46,986 bases of DNA from Thermodesulfobacteriota bacterium. GTDB taxonomy: Bacteria > Desulfobacterota_D > UBA1144 > Nemesobacterales > CSP1-2. The notes beneath the pieces are model-generated. The model made no database searches. It was not told the origin of the DNA and worked only from the letters and a program-made list of their open reading frames with translations. Positions 1-7,615 of the stretch are shown here, one piece after another (position 1 is the stretch's first letter; every line of letters starts with the position of its first letter). Made by a program: the position numbers and the translations under genes. Location of the stretch: positions 1 through 46,986 of the forward strand of contig DASWID010000079.1 of the NCBI GenBank assembly GCA_036397855.1, given 5' to 3'.

Positions 1-142
1 AGGAATTGATTTTGGATTATCAAAGAAATGTTTTACGGTTGGATGATCTTCGAGTTTTATCATTTTTTAATTATCCAACAAAACGAGTTACATATGACTT
101 TTAAAGATTGGAATCCTAAAAGATTCCGCTACAGTTATATCC

Positions 143-616
143 TTACATCGAATCGACGTCATAAACCTTTGCTATCACAATTCCCTCAGAAAGGGAAACT
201 GGTATCCAAAAAAGTAATTCAAGCATTACAAGTGAAACCGGCTCTCCAAACATGTTCCATGGAGTGAAGAACTCAAAAAATAGATAGCTAAAAAGCCAGA
301 TTATGAGCCCAAAGCTAAGACCCTTCTTCCATCCCTCACCAGGTATCCCCTTCTTTATCACCGAAAAGACGAATGCGTGAATGACGGCGAGAGCAATAAA
401 ACCTAATGTTATAATTCCAGGGTGATTTACGGCTAGAGGAATAGGCTCAAGCTCTGTCCATACCTTAATTAGCTTAGGGCTTTGGTATTGGGGATCAACG
501 AGTATTCCCCAGTACTCAAATCCAATGAGACGGAAGACCACAAGGATTGCCAAACTAGCTGCCAAGCCGCCAAGGATTCCGGCTGCGACTGCTCTCGTGG
601 GGTCGATTCGATTCAT
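143..616 (-). CDS. hypothetical four-helix membrane protein
   Basis: A 157-residue protein of unknown function. It has about four hydrophobic segments, around residues 8-30, 67-87, 99-118 and 127-149, with short loops, so it is most likely an inner-membrane protein. No catalytic motif or signal peptide is visible. The ATG is preceded by AGGA about ten bases upstream. It lies alone on the minus strand; the next gene upstream is separated by a repeat-containing gap. I do not recognise the family. The start and the strand are supported by the continuous hydrophobic pattern, which the overlapping plus-strand frame does not show. Confidence 0.6.
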   Translation of the reverse strand: MNRIDPTRAVAAGILGGLAASLAILVVFRLIGFEYWGILVDPQYQSPKLIKVWTELEPIPLAVNHPGIITLGFIALAVIHAFVFSVIKKGIPGEGWKKGLSFGLIIWLFSYLFFEFFTPWNMFGEPVSLVMLELLFWIPVSLSEGIVIAKVYDVDSM

Positions 617-640
617 GCTATTTCGTCCTGAAACTATTTA

Positions 641-668
641 CCACTAAGACACTAAGGCACAGAGAAAC
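641..668. repeat. interspersed repeat fragment (CCACTAAGACACTAAGGCAC type)
   Basis: The stretch beginning CCACTAAGACACTAAGGCAC and ending in AGAGAAAC has an internal short period (CACTAAGACACTAAGGCACA). It resembles a short repeat family scattered between genes in many environmental bacterial genomes. It lies between two minus-strand genes and has no coding potential. Copy number in this genome cannot be seen from one window. Confidence 0.4.
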
Positions 669-709
669 AATACACAAAAAATCCATTAACATGATTCTCT
701 ACTGGTATT

Positions 710-1066
710 TCATGAACTGCCACTACCCTCTTTTCTCTTATTCAGGGCATGGGAGTAGGAAAGTTCTATCCAGGGAACAAGTAGTTCTACAGCCCTTGGT
801 GAAGTAGCTCTGCATTCAACCCAGCTCTTTGTGTTACGGAACGGGGAAAAGAAAGATTTCTTGATAGCTTCTGGGTAAACCTTGGTGGAAAGCTTTAGCA
901 CTACCGAAGTTGACTTCCCTAAATTTCTCACTCCAGCAAAGCATTTACACTGAGTAAAAAAGCTCTCATATCCAAACATCCGTTTTTTTTCAATTTCCGA
1001 AAATTCAGAAACCCTTCCCACAAGCTCCTCAAATATCTTTTTTTGATTTTTATACACTTTTTTCAT
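710..1066 (-). CDS. TfoX N-terminal domain protein
   Basis: A 118-residue protein resembling the TfoX/Sxy N-terminal domain family. The visible signature is an N-terminal helical segment, then MFGYESFF, then a short strand with CFAGV, a VLKLS strand, and a WVEC strand near residue 83 before a C-terminal helix. Small stand-alone TfoX_N proteins are common. The domain is named for the competence activator TfoX, but single-domain members have no established DNA-uptake role, so I infer no function beyond the fold. No competence genes are nearby. Translation starts at an ATG; no strong ribosome-binding site is evident. Confidence 0.65.
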   Translation of the reverse strand: MKKVYKNQKKIFEELVGRVSEFSEIEKKRMFGYESFFTQCKCFAGVRNLGKSTSVVLKLSTKVYPEAIKKSFFSPFRNTKSWVECRATSPRAVELLVPWIELSYSHALNKRKEGSGSS

Positions 1067-1095
1067 GATCTTCCCTACTCCTTTTCCAATGATTC

Positions 1096-1154
1096 ATGAA
1101 GCTTTGTTCCCAGAATTCTGTATCATGCATCATGAATCCTGCATCCTGCTCCTT
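1096..1154. repeat. degenerate ATCCTGC/ATCATG-rich intergenic repeat
   Basis: The gap between the SDR and TfoX_N genes contains imperfect reiterations: ATTCATGAAG, ATCATGCATCATGAATCCTG and ATCCTGCATCCTGC. The pattern looks like a decayed short-period tandem array of a kind often seen in intergenic DNA. No gene or terminator is discernible here. Low confidence as a defined element. Confidence 0.3.
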
Positions 1155-1999
1155 TACTTGCGTTCGTACACCCTTCCCCTGTAAATCCCAATCAACGAAG
1201 AAAACGCTCTATTCGGCATTAACCTTACTATCAGGTCTCCAAGGCGTGGAGATATAGCATCGGCAAGTAGTAGTCTTTTAGGTTGACTAGGTACTATGAC
1301 TCTAAGGTGTTTTTTATCCACCGCCCCTAGCACAGCCTCAGCAACAGATTCCGGTGTTATTGGCGTCATTCTCCTGAATGGAGGAGGCATATAGGCTGGA
1401 TTAACATGATAGAGCATAGGGGTCTGGGTTAACGCCGGGTGTATAATCGAAACATCGATTCCACTCCCATGCAACTCTTGCCTTAATGAGTCGGTAAAGC
1501 CGGTAATCGCATGCATTGCCGACGAGTATCCACCAAAATGAGGAAATGCTTTTCTACCAACTACCGAAGACATGATTATGATGTGCCCTGATCCCTGTTT
1601 TTGCATTATCGGTAAAACCTCTTTAGTGCAATAAACTGTTCCAAAGAAGTCAACTTCCATCATCTTTTTCGCATTTTCAACAAAATCGTCCTCCTCGATA
1701 CGACCTACAAAGGAACTGCCTGCATTGTTAAACAAAATATCAACTCTTCCGTATTCACCAATTACCTTCTCTATCATATTGCTGACCTCATCCTGCTTTG
1801 AGACATCCGCAGGAATAGCCAAAAGGTTTGAATTAAAGTCACGAATTTCATCCGCAACTCTTTTGAGTTTCTTCCCTGAGCGCGAAACCAGAACGGTTTT
1901 AGCTCCCTCCTTCGCAAATTCAATTGCAGTTGCCCTACCTATCCCGCTTGAAGCCCCAGTTATGATTGCGACTTTGTCTTTGAATCTTGATTTTTTCAT
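1154..1999 (-). CDS. SDR-family oxidoreductase with catalytic Lys replaced by Met
   Basis: A 281-residue short-chain dehydrogenase/reductase. The nucleotide-binding TGASSGIG lies at residues 14-21, NNAG at 91-94, and the catalytic serine at about 144-145 (MSSV). The tyrosine motif reads YSSAM at 158-162, so the usual YxxxK lysine is Met162. The basic residues near R40 suggest NADP(H) preference. The ATG has an excellent GGAGGTG ribosome-binding site (reverse strand). It follows a MarR gene by 57 bases, and a perfect 12-base palindrome identical in core to the MarR operator lies 23 bases upstream of its start, so it is probably MarR-controlled. The substrate is unknown. The missing lysine may mean altered catalysis or a non-catalytic role. 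Confidence 0.85.
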   Translation of the reverse strand: MKKSRFKDKVAIITGASSGIGRATAIEFAKEGAKTVLVSRSGKKLKRVADEIRDFNSNLLAIPADVSKQDEVSNMIEKVIGEYGRVDILFNNAGSSFVGRIEEDDFVENAKKMMEVDFFGTVYCTKEVLPIMQKQGSGHIIIMSSVVGRKAFPHFGGYSSAMHAITGFTDSLRQELHGSGIDVSIIHPALTQTPMLYHVNPAYMPPPFRRMTPITPESVAEAVLGAVDKKHLRVIVPSQPKRLLLADAISPRLGDLIVRLMPNRAFSSLIGIYRGRVYERK

Positions 2000-2022
2000 T
2001 TCTCTACACCTCCAATATTTAA

Positions 2023-2034
2023 GTGTATATACAC
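2023..2034. promoter_or_regulatory. second MarR-type operator, GTGTATATACAC
   Basis: A perfect 12-base palindrome GTGTATATACAC sits between the marR-like stop and the SDR start. Its core, GTATATAC, is the same as the centre of the longer palindrome over the marR promoter. It is placed where a repressor would block an SDR-specific promoter or the ribosome-binding region. Assignment to the adjacent MarR protein is inference from the shared core and position. Confidence 0.6.
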
Positions 2035-2056
2035 GGTTATCGTTAAAAATTTTTTC

Positions 2057-2539
2057 TTAATTATTTTGCGTTAGCAACACCACTTCTGATAAATCCTTTA
2101 AAATCGAGTCCAAGCGCTTTCGTCCCAACCCTTTGACAACATGCGCTTGAGCCTTTCTCCAAAGGGGAAGCGCATTCACTAAAGCTTCTTGACCCTTCCT
2201 CGTAATAGATATAATCCGTTTGCGTTGGTCACTTCCGGGGGAAACTTTGACTAACCCAAGTTTTTCAAGGGGTTTGAGATTACGAGTAAGAGTAGTGCGA
2301 TCCATAACACCCTGTTCAGCTAGATTCGTCACAGTCATAGGTCCGAGCAGACTAGTGGCTATTAGTAAGGAAAACTGAGTAGCACGAATTCCTGTTGGCC
2401 TGAGTATTTCATCATAAAGATGAGTTACTGCACGTGCAGCCTTTCGGAGGTTAAAACAAGCACAATTAGGACATTCTGCCAACGCTAAAATATCCAGTCT
2501 ATTATTAACCTTATTTACTTGGAATTTATTTGTCTTCAT
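2057..2539 (-). CDS. MarR-family transcriptional regulator with N-terminal CxxCxC
   Basis: A 160-residue winged-helix regulator. After an N-terminal helix, residues 50-120 form the MarR core, with recognition-helix sequence DRTTLTRNLKPLEKLGLV and a wing ending in DQRKR. It belongs to the subgroup with conserved cysteines before NLRKAAR; here C23, C26 and C28 form CPNCAC, a candidate redox or metal-sensing site. The gene has a consensus promoter overlapped by a palindrome, so autorepression is likely. The downstream SDR gene carries the same palindrome core, so both probably form one regulon. The inducer is not evident. Confidence 0.88.
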   Translation of the reverse strand: MKTNKFQVNKVNNRLDILALAECPNCACFNLRKAARAVTHLYDEILRPTGIRATQFSLLIATSLLGPMTVTNLAEQGVMDRTTLTRNLKPLEKLGLVKVSPGSDQRKRIISITRKGQEALVNALPLWRKAQAHVVKGLGRKRLDSILKDLSEVVLLTQNN

Positions 2540-2559
2540 CTTTTCACCATCTAATTGGC

Positions 2560-2587
2560 AATAATAGGAGTATATACACCTATTATT
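2560..2587. promoter_or_regulatory. MarR operator (28-base near-perfect palindrome)
   Basis: The arms are AATAATAGG and CCTATTATT around a central GTATATAC flanked by A on both sides. Only that one symmetric position breaks the dyad. It covers the -10 hexamer of the marR promoter, the classic arrangement for a self-repressing MarR gene. The centre matches the palindrome at 2023-2034. Confidence 0.75.
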
Positions 2588-2597
2588 TATTTGTCAA
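2569..2597 (-). promoter_or_regulatory. sigma70 promoter of the marR-SDR unit
   Basis: On the minus strand TTGACA (2592-2597) and TATACT (2569-2574) are separated by exactly 17 bases. This is a near-perfect housekeeping promoter, about 30 bases upstream of the marR start codon. The -10 box lies inside the palindromic operator, so repressor binding would exclude RNA polymerase. Confidence 0.75.
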
Positions 2598-2791
2598 GCA
2601 GTTTTTTGTTTTTGTAAAAATATTATTTCCGAGACTCGAAAGTCTCTGCTATCGTTTCTTTTAAATGCTCAGAGTTTATTCCTAAAATTTCGCCCCCAAT
2701 ATTCATCGTTGCGAAGTTGCCTTCGAATAAGGTTTGTGATAATTTTTTCTAAACGCAATTTTCCTAAAACAATTGCTTAAAAGGAGAAACC

Positions 2792-3028
2792 ATGAAGAGA
2801 ATATTACTAGCCGTGATTTTCCTAATTTTGGGCTGTGCTGTAGGAAGCTATTCATCTAAAGAAGGAGAAGGTTTTGATATGAGCACCTGTAACAATATTC
2901 CCCTTGGCATTGAAGAATATGAGGCTATGGATCCTGAGTTGAAAGCACAGAAAATAAGCTGTGCCGATTTAGAAAGATGCTCGGCAATTGCTGGACAAGC
3001 CGCTCCCCCAGACGTTCCCTGTGAATAG
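2792..3028 (+). CDS. small predicted lipoprotein
   Basis: A 78-residue protein with an N-terminal hydrophobic signal sequence and a lipobox ILGC, with the cysteine at residue 15. After processing, the mature part is about 64 residues, acidic, with four further cysteines (around residues 33, 57, 63 and 77), so disulphide bonds are plausible. An AAAGGAG ribosome-binding site lies seven bases before the ATG, which supports it as a real gene. The function is unknown and no family was recognised. It is probably anchored in the inner or outer membrane on the periplasmic side. Confidence 0.6.
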   Translation: MKRILLAVIFLILGCAVGSYSSKEGEGFDMSTCNNIPLGIEEYEAMDPELKAQKISCADLERCSAIAGQAAPPDVPCE

Positions 3029-3075
3029 CAAAAATCATCCATGGAGGGTTGAATCTTTCTCCAGTCATAGTTCAA

Positions 3076-3894
3076 ATGGAAACAATCAGTATTCTAGGAT
3101 GTGGTTGGTTGGGGCTGCCTCTCGGTGTTTATCTTGTTAAGAAAGGACACAAGGTTAAGGGCTCAACTACTGAACCTGACAAACTGAAGATTATTGAAGA
3201 AAATGATATTGAGCCATACCTGATAGTTCTAACTCCTGAAATTCACGGAGAACATTATAACAAATTCCTTAATTGTGACGTGCTAATAATTGATTTTCCT
3301 CCCGAAAGAAGAGATGACATAGTCGAGTACCACCAACAACAAATAAAATCTCTAATCTCAGCGATAAGAAACGGAACCGTTAAACATGTAATTTTCACAA
3401 GCTCTACTTCTGTCTATCCGGATGTCAATCGTGAAGTTTTTGAAGACCCTGAACCAAAGCCAACTAAATCATCTGGGAAAGCATTATTGAAAGTTGAAAA
3501 TCTATTAAGAGGATGCCACAAGTTTGAAGCAACAATAATAAGGCTTGGAGGATTGATAGGTTATGATCGCATGCCGGGAAAATTCCTCGCTGGCAAAAAA
3601 GACCTCGCAAATGGTGATGCACATGTTAATTTGATTCATCGCGACGATTGTGTTGAGATTATATTTAAGATAATAAAAAACAACACTTGGGGAGAGACAT
3701 TCAATGCCTGTGCCGATTGTCACCCGACGAGGAAGCAGTATTATATTGATCAGGCAAAGTTAATCGGATTAACACCACCAGCATTTAATGAAAACGAGTC
3801 ATGCAATTATAAAATTGTTAGCAATAAGAAACTGAAAGAATTCTTGAACTACAAATTTAAATATCCTGACCCCTCGAAGATTGTTGAAAATTAA
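3076..3894 (+). CDS. YeeZ-like NAD(P)-binding epimerase/dehydratase-family protein
   Basis: A 272-residue Rossmann-fold protein of the extended SDR superfamily, similar in layout to the YeeZ group. It begins with the dinucleotide-binding motif GCGWLGLPLG near the N-terminus, followed by KGST at the end of the second strand, FTSSTSVYPD with the SDR serine and tyrosine region, and RLGGLIG. No typical YxxxK is visible, as is common in this subgroup. The substrate is unknown. A TTG nine codons upstream (3049) is an alternative start, but GGAGGG abuts it too closely, and homologous proteins normally begin just before the Rossmann strand, so the ATG is preferred. Confidence 0.75.
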   Translation: METISILGCGWLGLPLGVYLVKKGHKVKGSTTEPDKLKIIEENDIEPYLIVLTPEIHGEHYNKFLNCDVLIIDFPPERRDDIVEYHQQQIKSLISAIRNGTVKHVIFTSSTSVYPDVNREVFEDPEPKPTKSSGKALLKVENLLRGCHKFEATIIRLGGLIGYDRMPGKFLAGKKDLANGDAHVNLIHRDDCVEIIFKIIKNNTWGETFNACADCHPTRKQYYIDQAKLIGLTPPAFNENESCNYKIVSNKKLKEFLNYKFKYPDPSKIVEN

Positions 3895-3910
3895 TATTCA
3901 AAATGTAGCA

Positions 3911-4004
3911 GCGACCTTCCTTCGATCCTTCGACAGTTCGGCAAGCCTGTGCTGAGCTATGTCGAAGCGCTCACTGCTCAGGACTTCAGGACAGGTTAGG
4001 TCGC
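3911..4004. repeat. nested inverted-repeat element
   Basis: The ends are GCGACCT (3911-3917) and AGGTCGC (3998-4004). Inside, CTTCGACA near 3928 pairs with TGTCGAAG near 3960, and TGCTCAGGACTTCAGGACAG follows. This palindrome-rich, non-coding structure resembles the CTTCGACA/CTCAGGAC repeat family common in environmental genomes. A related CTCAGGAC segment recurs around 45970, so it is probably dispersed. Confidence 0.5.
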
Positions 4005-4014
4005 CAGTAAAAAT

Positions 4015-4032
4015 GGAGGACTGAAGTCCTCC
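4015..4032. repeat. REP-like hairpin GGAGGACT-GA-AGTCCTCC
   Basis: Eight-base perfect arms around a GA loop, followed by GCTACA. It has the same architecture (perfect arms, GA loop) as the neighbouring hairpin at 4051-4070. Together with the nested repeat before it, it forms a compact REP-like cluster between convergent genes, where it could also act as a weak bidirectional terminator. Confidence 0.5.
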
Positions 4033-4050
4033 GCTACAACCCATTTATCA

Positions 4051-4070
4051 GCGGGACATGAATGTCCCGC
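4051..4070. repeat. REP-like hairpin GCGGGACAT-GA-ATGTCCCGC
   Basis: Nine-base perfect arms with a GA loop. It is the second of a pair of hairpins of the same design, 18 bases apart. It is non-coding and located downstream of two convergent genes. Confidence 0.5.
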
Positions 4071-4158
4071 GTATCCCGGTTAAATTTGCAATTTAGGACA
4101 GGCAAGGTTTTCGAACGTCGCTCATGATCTGTTGTTCAAGACACTAAATCTAACCTGG

Positions 4159-5187
4159 CTATTCTACCACGGATTTAAGTTCAAGCTTTTCACCGTCCCT
4201 CAAAACCTTAATTTTTAAGTTTGACCCGACATCTATTCTGGTCAGGTACCTGTGTATGTCATCCACGTTCTGTACTGAATTTTCATTAATTGAGACTATG
4301 ATATCACCAGTGCGTATTCCTGCTCGGTATGCCGGTCCGCCACTGGCAACTTCATGTACCTCTACTCCAAATTCATTACCAATGTCATGTCTTCTTGCCT
4401 CAATTCTGTTTAATCTCCTGTTTAACCCCTTAACTCCTAGATATACCTTTTTAATTCTTCCCTCTTTTATTAGCAGGCCAGCGACCCAGCGAGCAGTATT
4501 AATTGGTATTGCAAAGCATATACCCTGTGCGGATTGAATTACAGCAGTGTTGATACCCACGACGTTCCCGTGACTATCGACCAGCGGTCCACCTGAGTTA
4601 CCAGGATTCAAAGCAGCATCAGTCTGGATTACATTTTCAATCAGCCGACCAGACTGACTCCTCATAGACCTTCCAGTAGCGCTTACAACACCCGCCGTTA
4701 CAGATGCCTGGAATCCATAGGGGTTGCCGATAGCAATCACCAGCTGTCCCACCTTTAATTTATCCGAGTCTCCAAGCTCGGCCGCCTTGATATTAAACGC
4801 AAGTATTCTCAAAACTGCTAAATCCGTATCACTATCTTCGCCGACCACATCAGCAGCATATGTTTTACCATCTGAGAGGGATACCTCCAACCCCTTAGAA
4901 TTATGAACGACATGACTATTTGTAAGTATGTAGCCGTCTGGGGTTATGATCACGCCCGAACCACTACCGGTCATTTCAAACGGAACTACACCCCTTGGTG
5001 TACTAGCCCGTGCTTGATGGGTCACTTTAATGCTTACTACAGAAGGACTTAACTTCTCCACGACACTTACAACCGCCTGTGAGTAAGCATCTAATAGATG
5101 ATCCGTTTCGTCAAATAGACCTTCAGCGGCCGAATTGCCATAATCTATTTCTCCGTATCCTTTTATATACTTCAAATTACCATTCAT
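4159..5187 (-). CDS. HtrA-type trypsin-like serine protease with PDZ domain, no signal peptide
   Basis: A 342-residue S1C protease. The catalytic triad is H92 (TNSHVV), D122 (DTDLAVL) and S198 (GNSGGP). A single PDZ domain follows at about residues 250-340 with a YLGVKGLN carboxylate-binding loop. HtrA family members degrade misfolded proteins. Unlike the DegP homologue at 33162, it has no hydrophobic N-terminus: the first 45 residues are polar, so it is predicted to be cytoplasmic or peripherally attached. An AGGGA precedes the ATG. It is monocistronic between a repeat cluster and thioredoxin. The start could be further downstream, but this would not add a signal peptide. Confidence 0.88.
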   Translation of the reverse strand: MNGNLKYIKGYGEIDYGNSAAEGLFDETDHLLDAYSQAVVSVVEKLSPSVVSIKVTHQARASTPRGVVPFEMTGSGSGVIITPDGYILTNSHVVHNSKGLEVSLSDGKTYAADVVGEDSDTDLAVLRILAFNIKAAELGDSDKLKVGQLVIAIGNPYGFQASVTAGVVSATGRSMRSQSGRLIENVIQTDAALNPGNSGGPLVDSHGNVVGINTAVIQSAQGICFAIPINTARWVAGLLIKEGRIKKVYLGVKGLNRRLNRIEARRHDIGNEFGVEVHEVASGGPAYRAGIRTGDIIVSINENSVQNVDDIHRYLTRIDVGSNLKIKVLRDGEKLELKSVVE

Positions 5188-5391
5188 TTTTTTTCCCTAA
5201 ATACTAAATTAAGCCTTTTTTCCGAAAATCCAACAGAATAGACTTACGAACGCTGGAGAATCAGTTGACGAAACTCTCGTTACATCAACTCTGATTGACC
5301 ATCTACTGCTAATAATTTTATTTGAGAGCGCAGATAGGGAATCCGTGATTCGCTAAACTACGCTCCATAAAGAATGGCTCACATAGAGTAT

Positions 5392-5733
5392 TTATGCACT
5401 CAGCCTCACTTTCAATGCACGACTGATGACTCCAACAAGTTGCTCCTTTGGAACAGCCCCTATCACCTCTTCTACTGGTTTACCAGCTTTGAACAACAGC
5501 AATGTTGGAATACTCCTTATGCCATGATAAGAAGCAGCCCCGGGGTTCTCGTCTACATTAAGCTTTCCAACCTTTAATTGCCCCTCAAATTCCTCCGCTA
5601 TCTCCTCTATAACGGGACCCATCATCCTGCATGGCCCGCACCAATCAGCCCAAAAGTCTACAAGTACAGGAAGCTTAGCCTCGAATACCTCCTCCTCAAA
5701 ATTACTATCAGTTAACTGTATTGTCCTGCTCAT
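5392..5733 (-). CDS. trxA: thioredoxin
   Basis: A 113-residue thioredoxin with the redox-active WCGPC at residues 31-35, the buried aspartate of the VDFWADW strand, and the cis-proline in SIPTL (P76). The size is normal for a cytosolic thioredoxin. It reduces disulphides in enzymes such as ribonucleotide reductase, whose gene lies a few kilobases away. The start is chosen at the ATG with a perfect AAGGAGGT ribosome-binding site eight bases upstream; a longer reading frame exists, but its ATG would precede that site. It is a single gene. Confidence 0.93.
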   Translation of the reverse strand: MSRTIQLTDSNFEEEVFEAKLPVLVDFWADWCGPCRMMGPVIEEIAEEFEGQLKVGKLNVDENPGAASYHGIRSIPTLLLFKAGKPVEEVIGAVPKEQLVGVISRALKVRLSA

Positions 5734-5975
5734 GACTGCAACCTCCTTGTACAAACTTTCCTATTATCACATATTATGATAAGGAGCCTGACAAAAGGAT
5801 TCAAGGTCCAACTAATTTCACTGTTTAACATTAAGCTTTAATAAATTGCAACAATTTTAAATATTCAATCTTATTAAAGGAGACAACTCAAATACATCCA
5901 TCTTAATATCACTCATAACAAAAAAATAGTACTGATCTCTTTAAGTTTCAATTAAAGGATTGTATATTATTCTAT

Positions 5976-6677
5976 ATGGAATCCCCAACGTTCGACACGG
6001 AAAGCCTCCTAAATCTAGACAACTTTTCTGGAATTATTCCCCTATTTCCACTCCCTAATATAGTCTTTTTCCCAAACTCTCTGCTTCCGCTACACGTATT
6101 CGAACCTAGATACAGACAACTGGTTGAAGACATTATAGATTCTGAGCGAATAATCGGCATGGTTCTGCTAAAACCCGGGTGGGAAAAAAACTACCATGAT
6201 AAACCAGAGATATTCAGCGTAGGCTGTATGGGAAGAATTATAAATATAGAAGTTGGGAAAGACGGGAGATCCAACATTGTTCTATACGGATTAAAAAGGG
6301 TAAGGATAGCGGAAATATTACACGACGCACCATATAGACTTGCACGTGTCAACTTAATGGAAGACATTCACGGGACTAACCAAGAGGGGCATCACAGACG
6401 GATTGTCGAATTAATAACAAGATGGAATAGTATGTTAGGAAAAGAATACAAATCACATCGGATCAATCTCGATTCTAATCTCGCCCTCGGTACCCTCACA
6501 GATTGCATTACTCCTCAAATAGTCTCAAATGTCTTTCATATGCAAGAGTTTCTTGAAGAAGCAACTATCTTAAAAAGAGCGGATATGATTCTCGAGCAAC
6601 TGGAAACAAAATTAGAGATAATCTCGATCACCTCAAAAAAGAGAAATTCCATATTGGAAAAACGACACCTGAACTAG
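5976..6677 (+). CDS. LON substrate-binding-domain protein
   Basis: A 233-residue protein containing the Lon protease N-terminal (substrate-recognition) domain alone, without the AAA+ or protease domains. The hallmark is IPLFPLPNIVFFPNSLLPLHVFE at about residues 20-42 (given here in part), followed by YRQLVEDI, GCMGRI and YGLKRVRI strands, with a helical C-terminal half. Such proteins are widespread in bacteria and their role is unclear; they may bind unfolded proteins. No good ribosome-binding site lies in front of the ATG; a TATATT hexamer ends only seven bases upstream, so the mRNA might be leaderless. It is convergent with the alpha/beta hydrolase. Confidence 0.82.
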   Translation: MESPTFDTESLLNLDNFSGIIPLFPLPNIVFFPNSLLPLHVFEPRYRQLVEDIIDSERIIGMVLLKPGWEKNYHDKPEIFSVGCMGRIINIEVGKDGRSNIVLYGLKRVRIAEILHDAPYRLARVNLMEDIHGTNQEGHHRRIVELITRWNSMLGKEYKSHRINLDSNLALGTLTDCITPQIVSNVFHMQEFLEEATILKRADMILEQLETKLEIISITSKKRNSILEKRHLN

Positions 6678-6721
6678 TCAATTCGCTGTGTGATTCTAGT
6701 CGGCTTGCCGCAAGAAACAAA

Positions 6722-7513
6722 TTAACGTTCTAATAAGAAGTCCAAAACCACTTTATCCACCTCTTCCTGCCTCTCTCGCCAAAGGCCATGTCCAACTCCT
6801 TTAAATTCCCTTAATCTCGCACCCGGTATCAGTTCTGCAAGTTCCCTCGATCTCCTAGGTGAAGCTATTTGATCTCTTTCTCCAAGCACTACAAGGGTAG
6901 GAGCATTAATTTTATAAAGTAAATCCCTTGTATTGTGGCCTTCACAAGCAAAACTCTGTCCAAGATAACCATTAAGGGCCTTATCGTTCTGTGTTACAAG
7001 GGCAAGAGATTCTTTTATTGAACCCAGATTCTTTTCAATATATTCTCTTGTATATCCTAGGTAGAGCGCCATAAGCCAAACCGTTTTCAAACCCACCTTT
7101 GTCGCGATTTCCCTTCCTAGGCTAAGAATAGCGTTACCCACGTCATCTCGTGAAGCAGATGTGCATCCCAAAACCAATTTATCGACCCTTTTCGGGTACT
7201 TAATGCCCAACCACTGAGCTATCATCCCCCCCATCGACTTTCCAACGATTGAAGCAGACTGAATTCCAAGGAAATCAAGAAGCCCTGCGGTGTCATCGGC
7301 CATATCTTCAATTGTGTAAGGATAATCAGGCTTATCTGACAAACCGGCTCCACGATTGTCGAAGGCTATCACTTTAAAGTACTTCGAATATAATAAAACC
7401 TGAGTCGCCCAGCTACTGATCTGGCTACCGAGACCCCCTATTAAGACCACAGGTGGCCCTTCTCCACGAACTTCATAATGTATCTTTATCCCGTTTACAT
7501 TAGCGTAGGGCAT
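6722..7513 (-). CDS. alpha/beta-fold hydrolase
   Basis: A 263-residue alpha/beta hydrolase with a typical core: oxyanion region GGLG near residue 27, strand FDNRGAGLSD at 51-60, nucleophile elbow GKSMGG with S93, catalytic acid D214 in GERDQIASP and H242 in GVGHG. The length and layout fit the single-domain esterase, haloperoxidase or 3-oxoadipate enol-lactonase group; the substrate cannot be deduced. It has no signal peptide, so it is cytosolic. It lies on the same strand as ruvX but downstream of a roughly 100-base repeat-containing gap. Confidence 0.85.
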   Translation of the reverse strand: MPYANVNGIKIHYEVRGEGPPVVLIGGLGSQISSWATQVLLYSKYFKVIAFDNRGAGLSDKPDYPYTIEDMADDTAGLLDFLGIQSASIVGKSMGGMIAQWLGIKYPKRVDKLVLGCTSASRDDVGNAILSLGREIATKVGLKTVWLMALYLGYTREYIEKNLGSIKESLALVTQNDKALNGYLGQSFACEGHNTRDLLYKINAPTLVVLGERDQIASPRRSRELAELIPGARLREFKGVGHGLWRERQEEVDKVVLDFLLER

Positions 7514-7530
7514 TACTATCCGTAGCAGCA

Positions 7531-7603
7531 GAGTACACAGAGATCAAAGAGTTATTAATTATTTTTAAATATTCTCTTCTCCGTATACTCTGTGTCCTTT
7601 GGG
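7531..7603. repeat. imperfect inverted repeat (GTACACAGAGA type)
   Basis: GAGTACACAGAGATCAAAGAG on the left (first 20 bases) is mirrored imperfectly by CTCTTCTCCGTATACTCTGTGT on the right, around an AT-rich loop. The CACAGAG units belong to the same loose repeat style as 641-668. It lies between ruvX and the hydrolase gene, both on the minus strand, and may reduce readthrough. Confidence 0.35.
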
Positions 7604-7615
7604 ACATAATCAACT

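Noticed and set aside
28-267. Plus-strand open frame at the left edge
   Set aside because: It overlaps the 3' half of the membrane-protein gene in antisense and has no ribosome-binding site or recognisable domain.
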